DNA of 16,497 nucleotides from CAZPZZ01 sp964591245 (GTDB lineage: Bacteria; Acidobacteriota; Vicinamibacteria; Vicinamibacterales; UBA8438), in assembly GCA_964591245.1 (NCBI GenBank), contig CAZPZZ010000090.1:1-16497 (forward strand), in the 5' to 3' direction. Both the position numbers and the translations under genes were made by a program. Within the stretch, counting starts at the first letter, position 1. Each line of letters opens with the position of its first letter. The notes below the pieces were generated by a model. It was given only the letters and a program-made list of their open reading frames with translations. It did not search any database and was not told the origin of the DNA. Below, in pieces: positions 8,281 through 15,594 of the stretch.

Positions 8281-8366
8281 TGGGAGGCGGACTGGCCAAC
8301 CGCTATGCCGCCGGCCGGATCCCAACAGGGGGATCCATCTGGACGTTCGCGTTGATGCCCGAATAA
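8281..8366 (+). CDS. Partial 3' end of a second PQQ dehydrogenase copy or allele
   Basis: In frame after the gap, this encodes the last 28 residues of a protein identical to the C-terminus of the dehydrogenase at 6518-8179 (GGGLANRYAAGRIP and SIWTFALMPE, then TAA). The 5' part is lost in the gap. Because the DNA differs only at synonymous positions, this end has been under protein-level selection and is not decayed. It may be a tandem paralogue, or the same locus from another strain joined by the scaffolder. Confidence 0.6.
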
Positions 8367-8389
8367 CGTCGACCGCCCCTTCCGCGGTA

Positions 8390-8413
8390 GGCGGGCGCCA
8401 AAAGGCGCCCGCC
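8390..8413. terminator. Second copy of the GC hairpin
   Basis: A perfect 10-base-pair stem (GGCGGGCGCC/GGCGCCCGCC) closes an AAAA loop. Compared with copy 1, the inner stem is unchanged while the loop and flanks differ, which suggests the structure is maintained. It lies between convergent genes (plus stop 8366, minus stop 8480) and could serve both. Confidence 0.5.
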
Positions 8414-8479
8414 CGTTCCATCCGCTCTAGAAACCTCCGCGCCGGGTCAGTAACCAGGCAACCCGGCAACCGACTGGGC

Positions 8480-9520
8480 TCACGGCCTCTCGTTCTCAGC
8501 CCGGTCTTGCGCGCGTTGCCCAGCGAGAATGCCCTCCATACTATGATTGCCTTCGTGGCACGCATACTCATACATCGGCATCTCGGTTCGCCGCAGCGGA
8601 ATTGACGCGGTCCAGGGAGCAGTCCAGGTCTCAGGATCGGTCACCGTATACTCGTATTCGAGGATACCGTCGGCGACACGAGTAAACCGTTCCACAAGCG
8701 TGAGATTCGCACTCGAGTTTCTCCAGCGTCTGTCAACGTTGAAATTGGATGTCTCGACCACCAGGGTCTCACCTTCCCAATACCCGCGCGCATCGCCAGA
8801 CCACTGGCGGATCTCGTCACTGATACTCGGCCGCGCATCGAGCGGCACGACCCGCACCGTATGCACCATTTCGGTCACCAGCGCCACCACATTCGGGGTC
8901 TGAAAAATCTGCAAGTTCTGGTTGTACCCTCCCGGATTCAAGGGCGGTCCGGCATTGAAGCCCAAGATACACCGGTCTGCAGCGCTTCGATCCAACCAGG
9001 AATCGGAAGGATGCTCTTGCCGATATGCCCGCCTGGCATCGGCGCGGCGCTGGCCGCTCTCGGTCAGCGCGGGCAATCGTCCGTTTGGTGGGTCAATGAC
9101 GAGTGACGTACGCCGTGTATCAACCGCCCTGGTACCCCGATCCAACCAGAAATTATTGTAGAACCCTGGGCTACCGTCGTCCCTCCTATCTACCTGGTCT
9201 GCCGCGGCCGTCCGCTCGGCAGCACGATTCAGGAGGCTCAGATTACGGTCGACTACTTCCTGCTCCAGGTCGGCAACCTCCTCTTCCGTCAAGATGGCTT
9301 GATCCCCGAGCGCTTCGGGCCGTTCCAAAGGGGAGATGGTGCGAAAATCCCAAATTCCCCGCAAATCGGGATCTCCCCACGCCGTCGCTTCAGCGGCGGT
9401 TTGCGCGGTGACCGAACTAGAAATCAGCATGCCGCACGCGGCTAGTAGTGCGCAGCAACTGAGCGACGCCACATTTCGATGATGCATCGGACTCTCTCCC
9501 CTCAACGGTCTCTCTCTCAT
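8480..9520 (-). CDS. Exported protein of the 'PDLRG-W ... CHEGN' family, function unknown
   Basis: This is a secreted protein of about 346 residues from the ATG at 9520, which has AGGAG seven bases upstream. An ATG at 9487 (335 residues, weaker GGGGAG) would give a more ordinary signal peptide and is equally possible. The signal segment is LSCCALLAACGMLISSSVTAQ. Conserved-looking stretches are DPDLRGIWDFRTISPLERP and LTEEEVADLEQEVVDRN near the N-terminus. The centre holds CILGFNAGPPLNPGGYNQN, VVALVTEMVHTVRVVPLD and GYWEGETLVVETSNF; the end has YEYACHEGNHSMEGIL. I recognise this as a family common in acidobacterial-type genomes near PQQ dehydrogenases and DUF1592/DUF1552 genes, but I know no established function. 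The beta-rich pattern suggests a beta-sandwich or barrel. It follows the ankyrin gene on the same strand after 208 bases. A decayed relative lies at 6121-6464. Confidence 0.78.
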   Translation of the reverse strand: MRERPLRGESPMHHRNVASLSCCALLAACGMLISSSVTAQTAAEATAWGDPDLRGIWDFRTISPLERPEALGDQAILTEEEVADLEQEVVDRNLSLLNRAAERTAAADQVDRRDDGSPGFYNNFWLDRGTRAVDTRRTSLVIDPPNGRLPALTESGQRRADARRAYRQEHPSDSWLDRSAADRCILGFNAGPPLNPGGYNQNLQIFQTPNVVALVTEMVHTVRVVPLDARPSISDEIRQWSGDARGYWEGETLVVETSNFNVDRRWRNSSANLTLVERFTRVADGILEYEYTVTDPETWTAPWTASIPLRRTEMPMYEYACHEGNHSMEGILAGQRAQDRAENERP

Positions 9521-9650
9521 TAGTTGACTCCTCTTCCCCACGCACTTGTACCCACTCAATCTGCAGGGGTGCCTCAATGAAGACCGGCATTCCGAGACCG
9601 GCCCACTTGCGTCAGACGTGTCCAGCCCGGAGAACTCTGGACAGCGTCAC

Positions 9651-9669
9651 CTCGTGTACCCGACACGAG
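9651..9669. repeat. Inverted repeat between the ankyrin gene and the CHEGN-family gene
   Basis: Perfect 7-base arms CTCGTGT/ACACGAG flank ACCCG. It lies 60 bases past the ankyrin stop and about 130 bases upstream of the next start. It could be a weak 3' hairpin or a regulator site; no T-run follows it. Confidence 0.35.
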
Positions 9670-9728
9670 TCACTTGGACGCCGCATCTCCCGTCGCACAT
9701 TCCTAACGCCAACGTCGGACTCTGAGAC

Positions 9729-11330
9729 CTACGGATCGAGCCTAGTGGTGATCGGAACATCCCGCAACCGTTCTTGTACGGTCCCCGCAATACCCAGTCG
9801 CGAATTAGCCCCAAGAGCACGCAGGAGTTCCGCCGTCTCTGGCCAGCTTTGAAATTGGAACGACTGCTTCGATCCCTCTGCCATCCGGAATGCGGTCCGG
9901 CCCCGGAAGTCGCGGGCGTCGATCTCGGCCCCCTGCTCAACCAGGTACGTGATGACCTCATTCAGGCCCCGAAAGGCGGCCCCGTGAAGGGCTGAAAAAT
10001 CCGCCTCATTCGTTGCATTGATCGCGCCACCGGCTCCCAAGAGTACCGCAACGGCTCGTTCGGCGCTGAGCGAGCGTACCCCCCGGGGCTCACGAGGACG
10101 ATAGGTCGATCGTCCCAGTCCAGCAGCGACCATCAACGGCGTCGTTCCGTCGTCGGTCGTCAGATGTTGATCAGCGCCAGCATCAAGCAGCGCATGGAGG
10201 ATCGCCGCATACCCGGCGGCATCCTCATGGGCGGTGGCCGTGAAAATGGGGCCATTGGCCGTATAGGCAGCGACCCAGAGCGCCGTGGCCCCCTTCAGGT
10301 CGCCCGTCCCACATGCGAAGGGCTCGAACGCGCCCTTGCGCGGGTAGCCAATATAGTCCATGAACATCGCAGACGACGTAATGCGAGCATTCGGATCCGC
10401 ACCAGAGCTAAGCAGCGCCCTCACCAGCGGCAACGCTCGGCTGGGTTCAAGAGCTTGACGCCCAAACCCTCTTCTTCGGCGCCCATCGCCATGTCGGCGC
10501 TGCCAATCACCAAGCCACGTACCGACCCGGCCCGCCGCCGCGTGCAACGCGCGCACTCCACCAAGCGACGCATTTGGATCGGCGCCCTGCGCAAGCAAAA
10601 ACATCGCAAAACGATCCTGACCGGCGATGATCGCGTAGGGAAGGGAATGTGAGCCATCTGCACCGACATCATTGACATCCACGCCGGCCGCGATGAGCGT
10701 ACGAGCCATCGGAATGTCGCCGTTCCGAGCGGCAAACATCAATGGCGTAAATCCTTTTGCCGTGGAGCCGCCAGGTTCGGCACCCGCATCAAGCAGTACG
10801 CGTACGACGGTCGGATGGGCCTCCGCCACCGCCCACATCAACGCCGTGCTCTGTGTCTGCGTAATTGCTTGATTTACCTCAGCGCCATAGTCGAGCAACG
10901 CGGTCACGATCTTGACGTTCCCCGTCTTCGCCGCGACCATCAAGGGGGTCAGGCCGCTTCGCCGCGCGACTGTTGCCCTCGCGCCGCCCGCCAACAACGT
11001 CTCGACCATGGCCACACTGGCATTCTCCGCCGCACGTTCAAGCGGGGTCACCCCGTTATCGTCCGCAGCGTCAAGATCCGCACCAGAGGCAATCAGATCT
11101 TCGACCATCGAAAGATCGTCCCAATGCGCAGCCCACAGCACTGCCGTCGCTCCATCCGCACGGGGCGTGTTGACCTCAACCCCTGCCTTCAGCAGTCTTT
11201 GCACCGTCGCTGAATCGTGCAAAGCGGCAGCCCTAACGAGCCGACGGTCCTGACCGGTCGCCGATCCGTCGCCCACCAGTACGAGCAGTGGGCACAACCA
11301 GGTGAGCACCGGGTAAACGCGCTTACTCAT
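9729..11330 (-). CDS. Exported ankyrin-repeat protein
   Basis: This is a 533-residue protein with a Sec signal peptide (YPVLTWLCPLLVLVGDG, then ATGQ), so the ankyrin repeats would act in the periplasm or outside the cell. The ATG at 11330 follows GAGG at 7 bases. About nine repeats are visible. Six lie between residues 30 and 265, with TPLMVAAKTGN and TPLMFAARNGD as the clearest repeat starts and ALLDYGAEVN as a clear repeat end. More follow at about 295-314, 347-390, 395-440 and 445-485. Two inserts interrupt the array: a basic segment (RRHGDGRRRRGFGR, about 278-291) and a non-ankyrin block with YIGYPRKGAFEPFACGTGDLKG (about 326-347), which I associate with this protein subfamily. Ankyrin arrays bind other proteins; the likely partners are neighbouring exported proteins, which is inference. 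It is divergent from the DUF1592-DUF1552 operon. Confidence 0.88.
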   Translation of the reverse strand: MSKRVYPVLTWLCPLLVLVGDGSATGQDRRLVRAAALHDSATVQRLLKAGVEVNTPRADGATAVLWAAHWDDLSMVEDLIASGADLDAADDNGVTPLERAAENASVAMVETLLAGGARATVARRSGLTPLMVAAKTGNVKIVTALLDYGAEVNQAITQTQSTALMWAVAEAHPTVVRVLLDAGAEPGGSTAKGFTPLMFAARNGDIPMARTLIAAGVDVNDVGADGSHSLPYAIIAGQDRFAMFLLAQGADPNASLGGVRALHAAAGRVGTWLGDWQRRHGDGRRRRGFGRQALEPSRALPLVRALLSSGADPNARITSSAMFMDYIGYPRKGAFEPFACGTGDLKGATALWVAAYTANGPIFTATAHEDAAGYAAILHALLDAGADQHLTTDDGTTPLMVAAGLGRSTYRPREPRGVRSLSAERAVAVLLGAGGAINATNEADFSALHGAAFRGLNEVITYLVEQGAEIDARDFRGRTAFRMAEGSKQSFQFQSWPETAELLRALGANSRLGIAGTVQERLRDVPITTRLDP

Positions 11331-11385
11331 CCTGTTCCCTCGCTTTCGACGCTGGACTCTCGTTGTAATTTACCTGTTCCGCCTC

Positions 11386-11414
11386 ACTATACCCCCTGCG
11401 TTCCTGCCTGTCGC
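11386..11414 (-). promoter_or_regulatory. Possible promoter for the ankyrin gene
   Basis: On the minus strand, GCGACA (11409-11414) and TATAGT (11386-11391) are separated by 17 bases, a reasonable sigma-70-like pair. The predicted transcript start lies about 50 bases before the ATG at 11330. Confidence 0.35.
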
Positions 11415-11472
11415 CCCGTGATCTGCCCACGTCCCTTTCTTGCACAAACCGGCACCGTAGGGCACACAGCGG

Positions 11473-11478
11473 TATAAT
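11473..11478 (+). promoter_or_regulatory. Consensus -10 box upstream of the DUF1592 gene
   Basis: A perfect TATAAT lies 41 bases before the chosen start at 11519, followed by GGAGGAGGAG. No good -35 is visible at 16-18 bases. An in-frame ATG (11477) overlaps the box itself and would lie upstream of the transcript start, which supports the later ATG. Confidence 0.4.
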
Positions 11479-11518
11479 GTTGCACTTGACACCTCGACCG
11501 GAGGAGGAGCGCAGGCCG

Positions 11519-13957
11519 ATGCTCACCTCGTTGACACGCAACACGGTTGTGCTGCTCGTACTGACATACCTCGGCAGCGCCTATCTCAGTCCACCAACAC
11601 TCGCTGGCCCGGCCGCGTTCGAAGCACAACGCCCAGCAAACACCGAAACCGGGTCAAGAACGGCCGCCCGCGCGCTGCTCGACGAATACTGCATCACCTG
11701 TCACAACGAACGGCTGAACACGGGTGGCCTTTCGCTCGAAACGCTAGATTTGCGGGCAATCCGTGAGAACGCACCGGTGCTCGAGCGAATCGTGCGCAAA
11801 GTTCGCGCGGGACAGATGCCGCCCGAGGGCCGCCCGCGCCCGACCGCCACTGGGCTGGATACCTTTGCGGCAACGCTCGAAACAGCATTGGACGAAGTCG
11901 CGCAGACCTTCCCCAATCCCGGCCGCGTGGCGTCACGCCGACTGAACCGTCTCGAATACGCCAACGCTATCGAGGACCTCCTCGCCCTTGAAATCAACGC
12001 GGAGGAGCTTCTACCCAGCGACATGGCGGGTTTCGGCTTCGACAACAACGCGGACGTCCTATCGATCACGCCCGCATTAATGGAGCGCTACATCACGGCG
12101 GCCACCAAGATCAGCCGGGCGGCAATTGGCAGCCCGGACAACCGGCCAATTCGACAGGCCTACCAGGTCGGCTACGAGCGACGCGACATCAGACTCAACG
12201 AGAGCATGCCATTTGCCACCCATGGTGGACTGGCGGCACGGCATCATTTCCCCCTCAATGGCGAGTATCAATTCTCCGTCCGTCTCAAACGCGACGAAAC
12301 GATCGAAACCATTGACGGCATCGCGGAGGAGACCCATGAGATCGAGTTACGGGTCGACCACGAACTCCTACAGCGTTTCGAAATCGGCGGGCAATTTCCA
12401 GGACCAGATCCCGGCTTGTTGATCGCGGTGCCCGAGGATGACATCGAGGGTCAGCGGTTACATGATTATCGAATGACCGCTGACCGTGCGCTGGAACTGC
12501 GTGTACCCGTCGATGCCGGCACTCGGCTCGTCACCGTCGGATTTACGGATTCGGCGCCGTCCCCCGAAACGGTCGGCGATCAGCCGGGCATCGACATGCT
12601 CTTCATTTCTGGCCCCTTCGATGGCCAAGTTCCCACTGACACTCCGTCGCGGCGCCGAATATTCACCTGTCACCCTGACCAAGGGTTCTCCGGCGAAGCC
12701 GACACGTGCGCCCGCGAAATTCTTAGCTCCCTCGCCCGACGGGCATATCGGCGACCGGTCACCACCGAAGAGATCGAACCGTTGCTCACACTCTACCGGG
12801 AGGGCCAGCGCGAGCAAGACTTTGACGCGGGGATCGAACGGTCTCTCGAAGCGCTGCTCGCAATGCCAGAGTTCTTGTTCCGACTCGAACAACCACCGGT
12901 AGATGCCGCGCCGGGAAGCGTCTATCGCGTGAGTGACCTAGAGCTTGCTTCCCGTTTGTCTTTCTTTTTGTGGAAGAGCCTACCGGACGAGACACTACTT
13001 GCGCTCGCAGAAAGCGCCGAACTGAGTTACCCCGCCGTCTTAGCCGAACAGATCGACCGAATGCTCGCTGATCCGCGCGCGACGCGTTTCATGAACGACT
13101 TCATGGGGCAGTGGCTGCAAATACGCAACATTCATTCACAAGACCCGGACGGTGCCCTATTCGCGGGGTTCAACGATACGCTGCGGCGTGCGATGGTACG
13201 CGAGACCGAACTCTTCTTCGAAAGCCAGGTACGACAGGACGCACCGATCCCCGAGTTGCTACGAGCCGACTACACGTTTCTGAACGAACAACTGGCCAGA
13301 CATTACGGGGTCAACCACGTCTATGGAAGCCGCTTCCGGCGCGTCACGTGGACCGATGATCGCCGGCACGGACTGCTCGGGCATGCGAGCCTCCTAACGG
13401 TGACGTCTTACGCGAATCGCACCTCAGTGGTCCTGCGCGGCAAGTGGGTTCTCGAAACCTTGCTCGGGTCTCCTCCTCCCCCGCCTCCGCCGAATGTTCC
13501 ACCGCTCGAAGAGAATGACGAACGCAACCCGACCTCGCTGCGCGACCGAATGGAACAGCACCGGCGGAGCCCGGTCTGCGCGAGTTGTCACCGCCGCATG
13601 GATCCACTGGGATTTGCGATGGAGCACTTCGACGCCATCGGGCGCTGGCGAGACGCGGATGGCGGCGCCGCGATTAACGCAACTGTCACGCTGGCGGGCA
13701 CAACGATCGATAGCCCGCGTGCATTCCGGGAAGCGCTGCTGCGCGAAGGAGACCAGGAATTCCTGCGCACCGTAACCGAGAAACTTCTCACCTACGCTCT
13801 CGGACGTGGCGTCGATTACTACGATGCGCCGACGATCCGACGGATTGTCAGGCAATTGGGAAATAGCGAGTACCGGTGGTCGTCCCTCGTGCAACACATC
13901 GTGACCAGCGAGCCGTTCCAACAGCGCCGCGCGACAGGCAGGCGAGCCGCAGACTAG
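11519..13957 (+). CDS. DUF1592-family dihaem protein (DUF1587/DUF1595/DUF1592/DUF1588/DUF1585)
   Basis: This is an exported multidomain protein of about 812 residues. The ATG at 11519 has GGAGGAGGAG nine bases upstream and begins a Sec signal peptide (VVLLVLTYLGSAYLS). An N-terminal cytochrome c domain carries CITCH (58-62), with Met100 in AGQMPPEG as a likely axial ligand. DUF1587 follows (SRRLNRLEYANAIEDLL, about 139-203). DUF1595 comes next (SSLARRAYRRPVTTEEI, then MPEFLFRLEQP), then DUF1592 (ASRLSFFLWKSLPDE) and DUF1588 (ASLLTVTSYANRTSVVLRGK). DUF1588 includes a second haem motif, CASCH (687-691), before RRMDPLGFAMEHFD. DUF1585 ends the protein (LLTYALGRGVDYYD). A PPPPPPP run precedes the second motif. 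The family is abundant in Planctomycetota and Acidobacteriota, nearly always beside DUF1552 genes, but its reaction is not established. The haems imply electron transfer in the periplasm. Confidence 0.93.
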   Translation: MLTSLTRNTVVLLVLTYLGSAYLSPPTLAGPAAFEAQRPANTETGSRTAARALLDEYCITCHNERLNTGGLSLETLDLRAIRENAPVLERIVRKVRAGQMPPEGRPRPTATGLDTFAATLETALDEVAQTFPNPGRVASRRLNRLEYANAIEDLLALEINAEELLPSDMAGFGFDNNADVLSITPALMERYITAATKISRAAIGSPDNRPIRQAYQVGYERRDIRLNESMPFATHGGLAARHHFPLNGEYQFSVRLKRDETIETIDGIAEETHEIELRVDHELLQRFEIGGQFPGPDPGLLIAVPEDDIEGQRLHDYRMTADRALELRVPVDAGTRLVTVGFTDSAPSPETVGDQPGIDMLFISGPFDGQVPTDTPSRRRIFTCHPDQGFSGEADTCAREILSSLARRAYRRPVTTEEIEPLLTLYREGQREQDFDAGIERSLEALLAMPEFLFRLEQPPVDAAPGSVYRVSDLELASRLSFFLWKSLPDETLLALAESAELSYPAVLAEQIDRMLADPRATRFMNDFMGQWLQIRNIHSQDPDGALFAGFNDTLRRAMVRETELFFESQVRQDAPIPELLRADYTFLNEQLARHYGVNHVYGSRFRRVTWTDDRRHGLLGHASLLTVTSYANRTSVVLRGKWVLETLLGSPPPPPPPNVPPLEENDERNPTSLRDRMEQHRRSPVCASCHRRMDPLGFAMEHFDAIGRWRDADGGAAINATVTLAGTTIDSPRAFREALLREGDQEFLRTVTEKLLTYALGRGVDYYDAPTIRRIVRQLGNSEYRWSSLVQHIVTSEPFQQRRATGRRAAD

Positions 13958-14006
13958 ACATCTGCCCCCGTATGGACCTGTCATTACCGGCGAGGAGAAA
14001 ATCGGG

Positions 14007-15356
14007 ATGATTGTTACGAAGATGCATCTGCCTCGTCGCACCGTCCTTCGAGGTCTCGGCACGACCCTCGCCTTGCCGCTCCTTGATTGCATGGTGCCCG
14101 CTCTCACCGCGCAGAGCCGGACCGCCGCCGCACCCGTCAAACGATTTGGCGTCTTCTACGTACCCAATGGCATGTCGATGCCCTATTGGTTCCCGAAAAC
14201 GGAAGGCCCCCTTGACGAGCTTCCGCCGACGCTGCAGTCGCTGCACGCGTTCAAGGATCGCGTGCTGCTGTGCGGCGGACTCGACGATGAATCCGCCAAC
14301 CTGGTCAAGGGCGGTGGTGACCATGCACGCTCCGCTGGGACGTTCTTAACCTGCGTCCCCTTCAAGATCACCAACGGCGCCGACGTCTTCGCGGCCGTAT
14401 CCATGGACCAGATGGCCGCACGCGAGTTGTCCAAGGAAACCCAACTCGCCTCCCTCGAACTCGGCATCGAGTCGAACGCCATGGTCGGAAACTGTGACGG
14501 TGGCGCGAGCTGCGCGTACACGAATACCATCGCCTGGCGCACCCCGACGACGCCTCTCCCGATCGAGAACGATCCGCGTGCCGTGTTCGAGCGCCTATTC
14601 GGCACCAGTGGCAGCACCGATCCCGCGGCACGGTTGGCCCGATTACAACGCGACCGTAGCATTCTGGACATCATCGGTGACCGACTCACAAGCCTACAGC
14701 TCGTTATCGGGCCTGGTGATCGGATAAAGGTTGACGAATATGTCGACGCCGTACGTGACGTGGAGCGCCGAATCGAGATGGCAGAACGACAAAATACGCG
14801 TGAGCTTCCAGTTGTTGACCAACCGGTCGGCGTTCCGGGAGACTACGCCGAGCATGCTCGCCTGATGATGGATTTGCTGGCGCTGGCGTATCAGACCGAC
14901 CTGACCCGGATCAGCACTTTTATGCTCGCCCGCGAGGTCAGTGGTCGGGCCTATCCCGAGATTGGAGTACCCGACTCACACCACCCGCTGTCGCATCACC
15001 AGGACGAACCGGCCAAACTGGAACGGCTACACAAGATCAATGAATATCACTTCCAACAGTTCGCGTATCTCGTAGACAAACTGGCGTCATTGCCCGAAGG
15101 GGATGGCTCGATGCTCGATTCGACCCTCTTCCTGTATGGGACAGGGATCAGCGACAGCAACACGCACTTCCACGACGATCTTCCGATCGCGCTCGTCGGT
15201 GGAAAACAGGTTGGCATCGAGGGCGGGCGCTACATTCGCTATCCTGAGGACACACCGCTGGCCAACCTCCACATGTCCATTCTCGAGAAGCTGGGTGTCC
15301 CGGTTGACGCCCTCGGCGACAGCACAGGTCAACTCGACCGATTGACAGGGCTCTAG
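14007..15356 (+). CDS. Tat-exported DUF1552 protein
   Basis: This is a 449-residue protein. The ATG at 14007 has AGGAG nine bases upstream; the next ATG (14022) lacks one. A Tat signal follows (PRRTVLRGLGTTLALPLL), with likely cleavage near LTAQS. The mature part shows DUF1552 hallmarks: RFGVFYVPNGM, GGGDHARSAGTFLT, SLELGIES, SCAYTNTIAWR, PRAVFERLFG, then SHHPLSHHQDE and LFLYGTGISDSNTHFHDDLP with G-G-K. DUF1552 is related to DUF1501, part of the alkaline-phosphatase/sulfatase-like superfamily. The conserved His/Asp/Asn residues would fit a metal site, but no activity has been established. The gene follows the DUF1592 gene after 49 bases, forming a two-gene operon. The two products are presumed partners: one folded in the cytoplasm before Tat export, the other haem-loaded after Sec export. 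Confidence 0.93.
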   Translation: MIVTKMHLPRRTVLRGLGTTLALPLLDCMVPALTAQSRTAAAPVKRFGVFYVPNGMSMPYWFPKTEGPLDELPPTLQSLHAFKDRVLLCGGLDDESANLVKGGGDHARSAGTFLTCVPFKITNGADVFAAVSMDQMAARELSKETQLASLELGIESNAMVGNCDGGASCAYTNTIAWRTPTTPLPIENDPRAVFERLFGTSGSTDPAARLARLQRDRSILDIIGDRLTSLQLVIGPGDRIKVDEYVDAVRDVERRIEMAERQNTRELPVVDQPVGVPGDYAEHARLMMDLLALAYQTDLTRISTFMLAREVSGRAYPEIGVPDSHHPLSHHQDEPAKLERLHKINEYHFQQFAYLVDKLASLPEGDGSMLDSTLFLYGTGISDSNTHFHDDLPIALVGGKQVGIEGGRYIRYPEDTPLANLHMSILEKLGVPVDALGDSTGQLDRLTGL

Positions 15357-15508
15357 CTCACGCCGGACGACAACCGCAAGATTCCAACCGCCGCTGTAGT
15401 ACTCCCGTACGCCGGCGTGGTTCGAAGCGGGCGCGATTCAACCCGCTCGCGAACTTGACGAGGTGGCCTTCAGTCTCGCCAACATCCAGGGTTCCAAGAG
15501 TAAAGAAC

Positions 15509-15537
15509 ACGCGCCTCCCAGCGACCGAGAGGCGCGT
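15509..15537 (-). terminator. Probable terminator of the right-edge PQQ dehydrogenase
   Basis: A perfect 9-base-pair stem (ACGCGCCTC/GAGGCGCGT) encloses an 11-base loop, 57 bases past the minus-strand stop at 15595. On the minus strand it is followed by the T-rich GTTCTTTACTCTT, as expected of an intrinsic terminator. It lies in the 238-base gap between convergent genes, which also holds a 10-base palindrome (ACGCCGGCGT, 15409-15418). Confidence 0.5.
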
Positions 15538-15594
15538 AGATACGTCAACGTGGTCACCCCCGGAAAAGGGGCTACACCGCGTTCCCCGACACGT

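Larger units (their letters stand above)
8281..8462 (+). repeat. Direct repeat copy 2, right of the gap
   Basis: This is the counterpart of 8094-8270. Identity is highest in the coding tail. After the stop, the hairpin stem and the sequences AACCTCCGCGCCGG and GTAACCAGG are retained, with several substitutions and small indels between them. Immediately after it comes the 3' end of the minus-strand gene at 8480. Confidence 0.92.

Noticed and set aside
8094..8462. Mobile-element direct repeat or attachment site
   Set aside because: The repeat is simply the end of a gene plus its hairpin; there are no integrase, transposase or terminal inverted repeats nearby.
8116..8571. Minus-strand open frame running through the Ns
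   Set aside because: It exists only because the repeat is present twice and the Ns carry no stop; there is no protein pattern.
11486..11491. TTGACA as a -35 box for the DUF1592 gene
   Set aside because: It lies downstream of the TATAAT and has no -10 at 16-18 bases before the ribosome-binding site.
13470..13505. Proline run as a frameshift or repeat artefact
   Set aside because: The frame continues correctly into DUF1588 and the second haem motif; Pro-rich linkers at this place are normal for the family.
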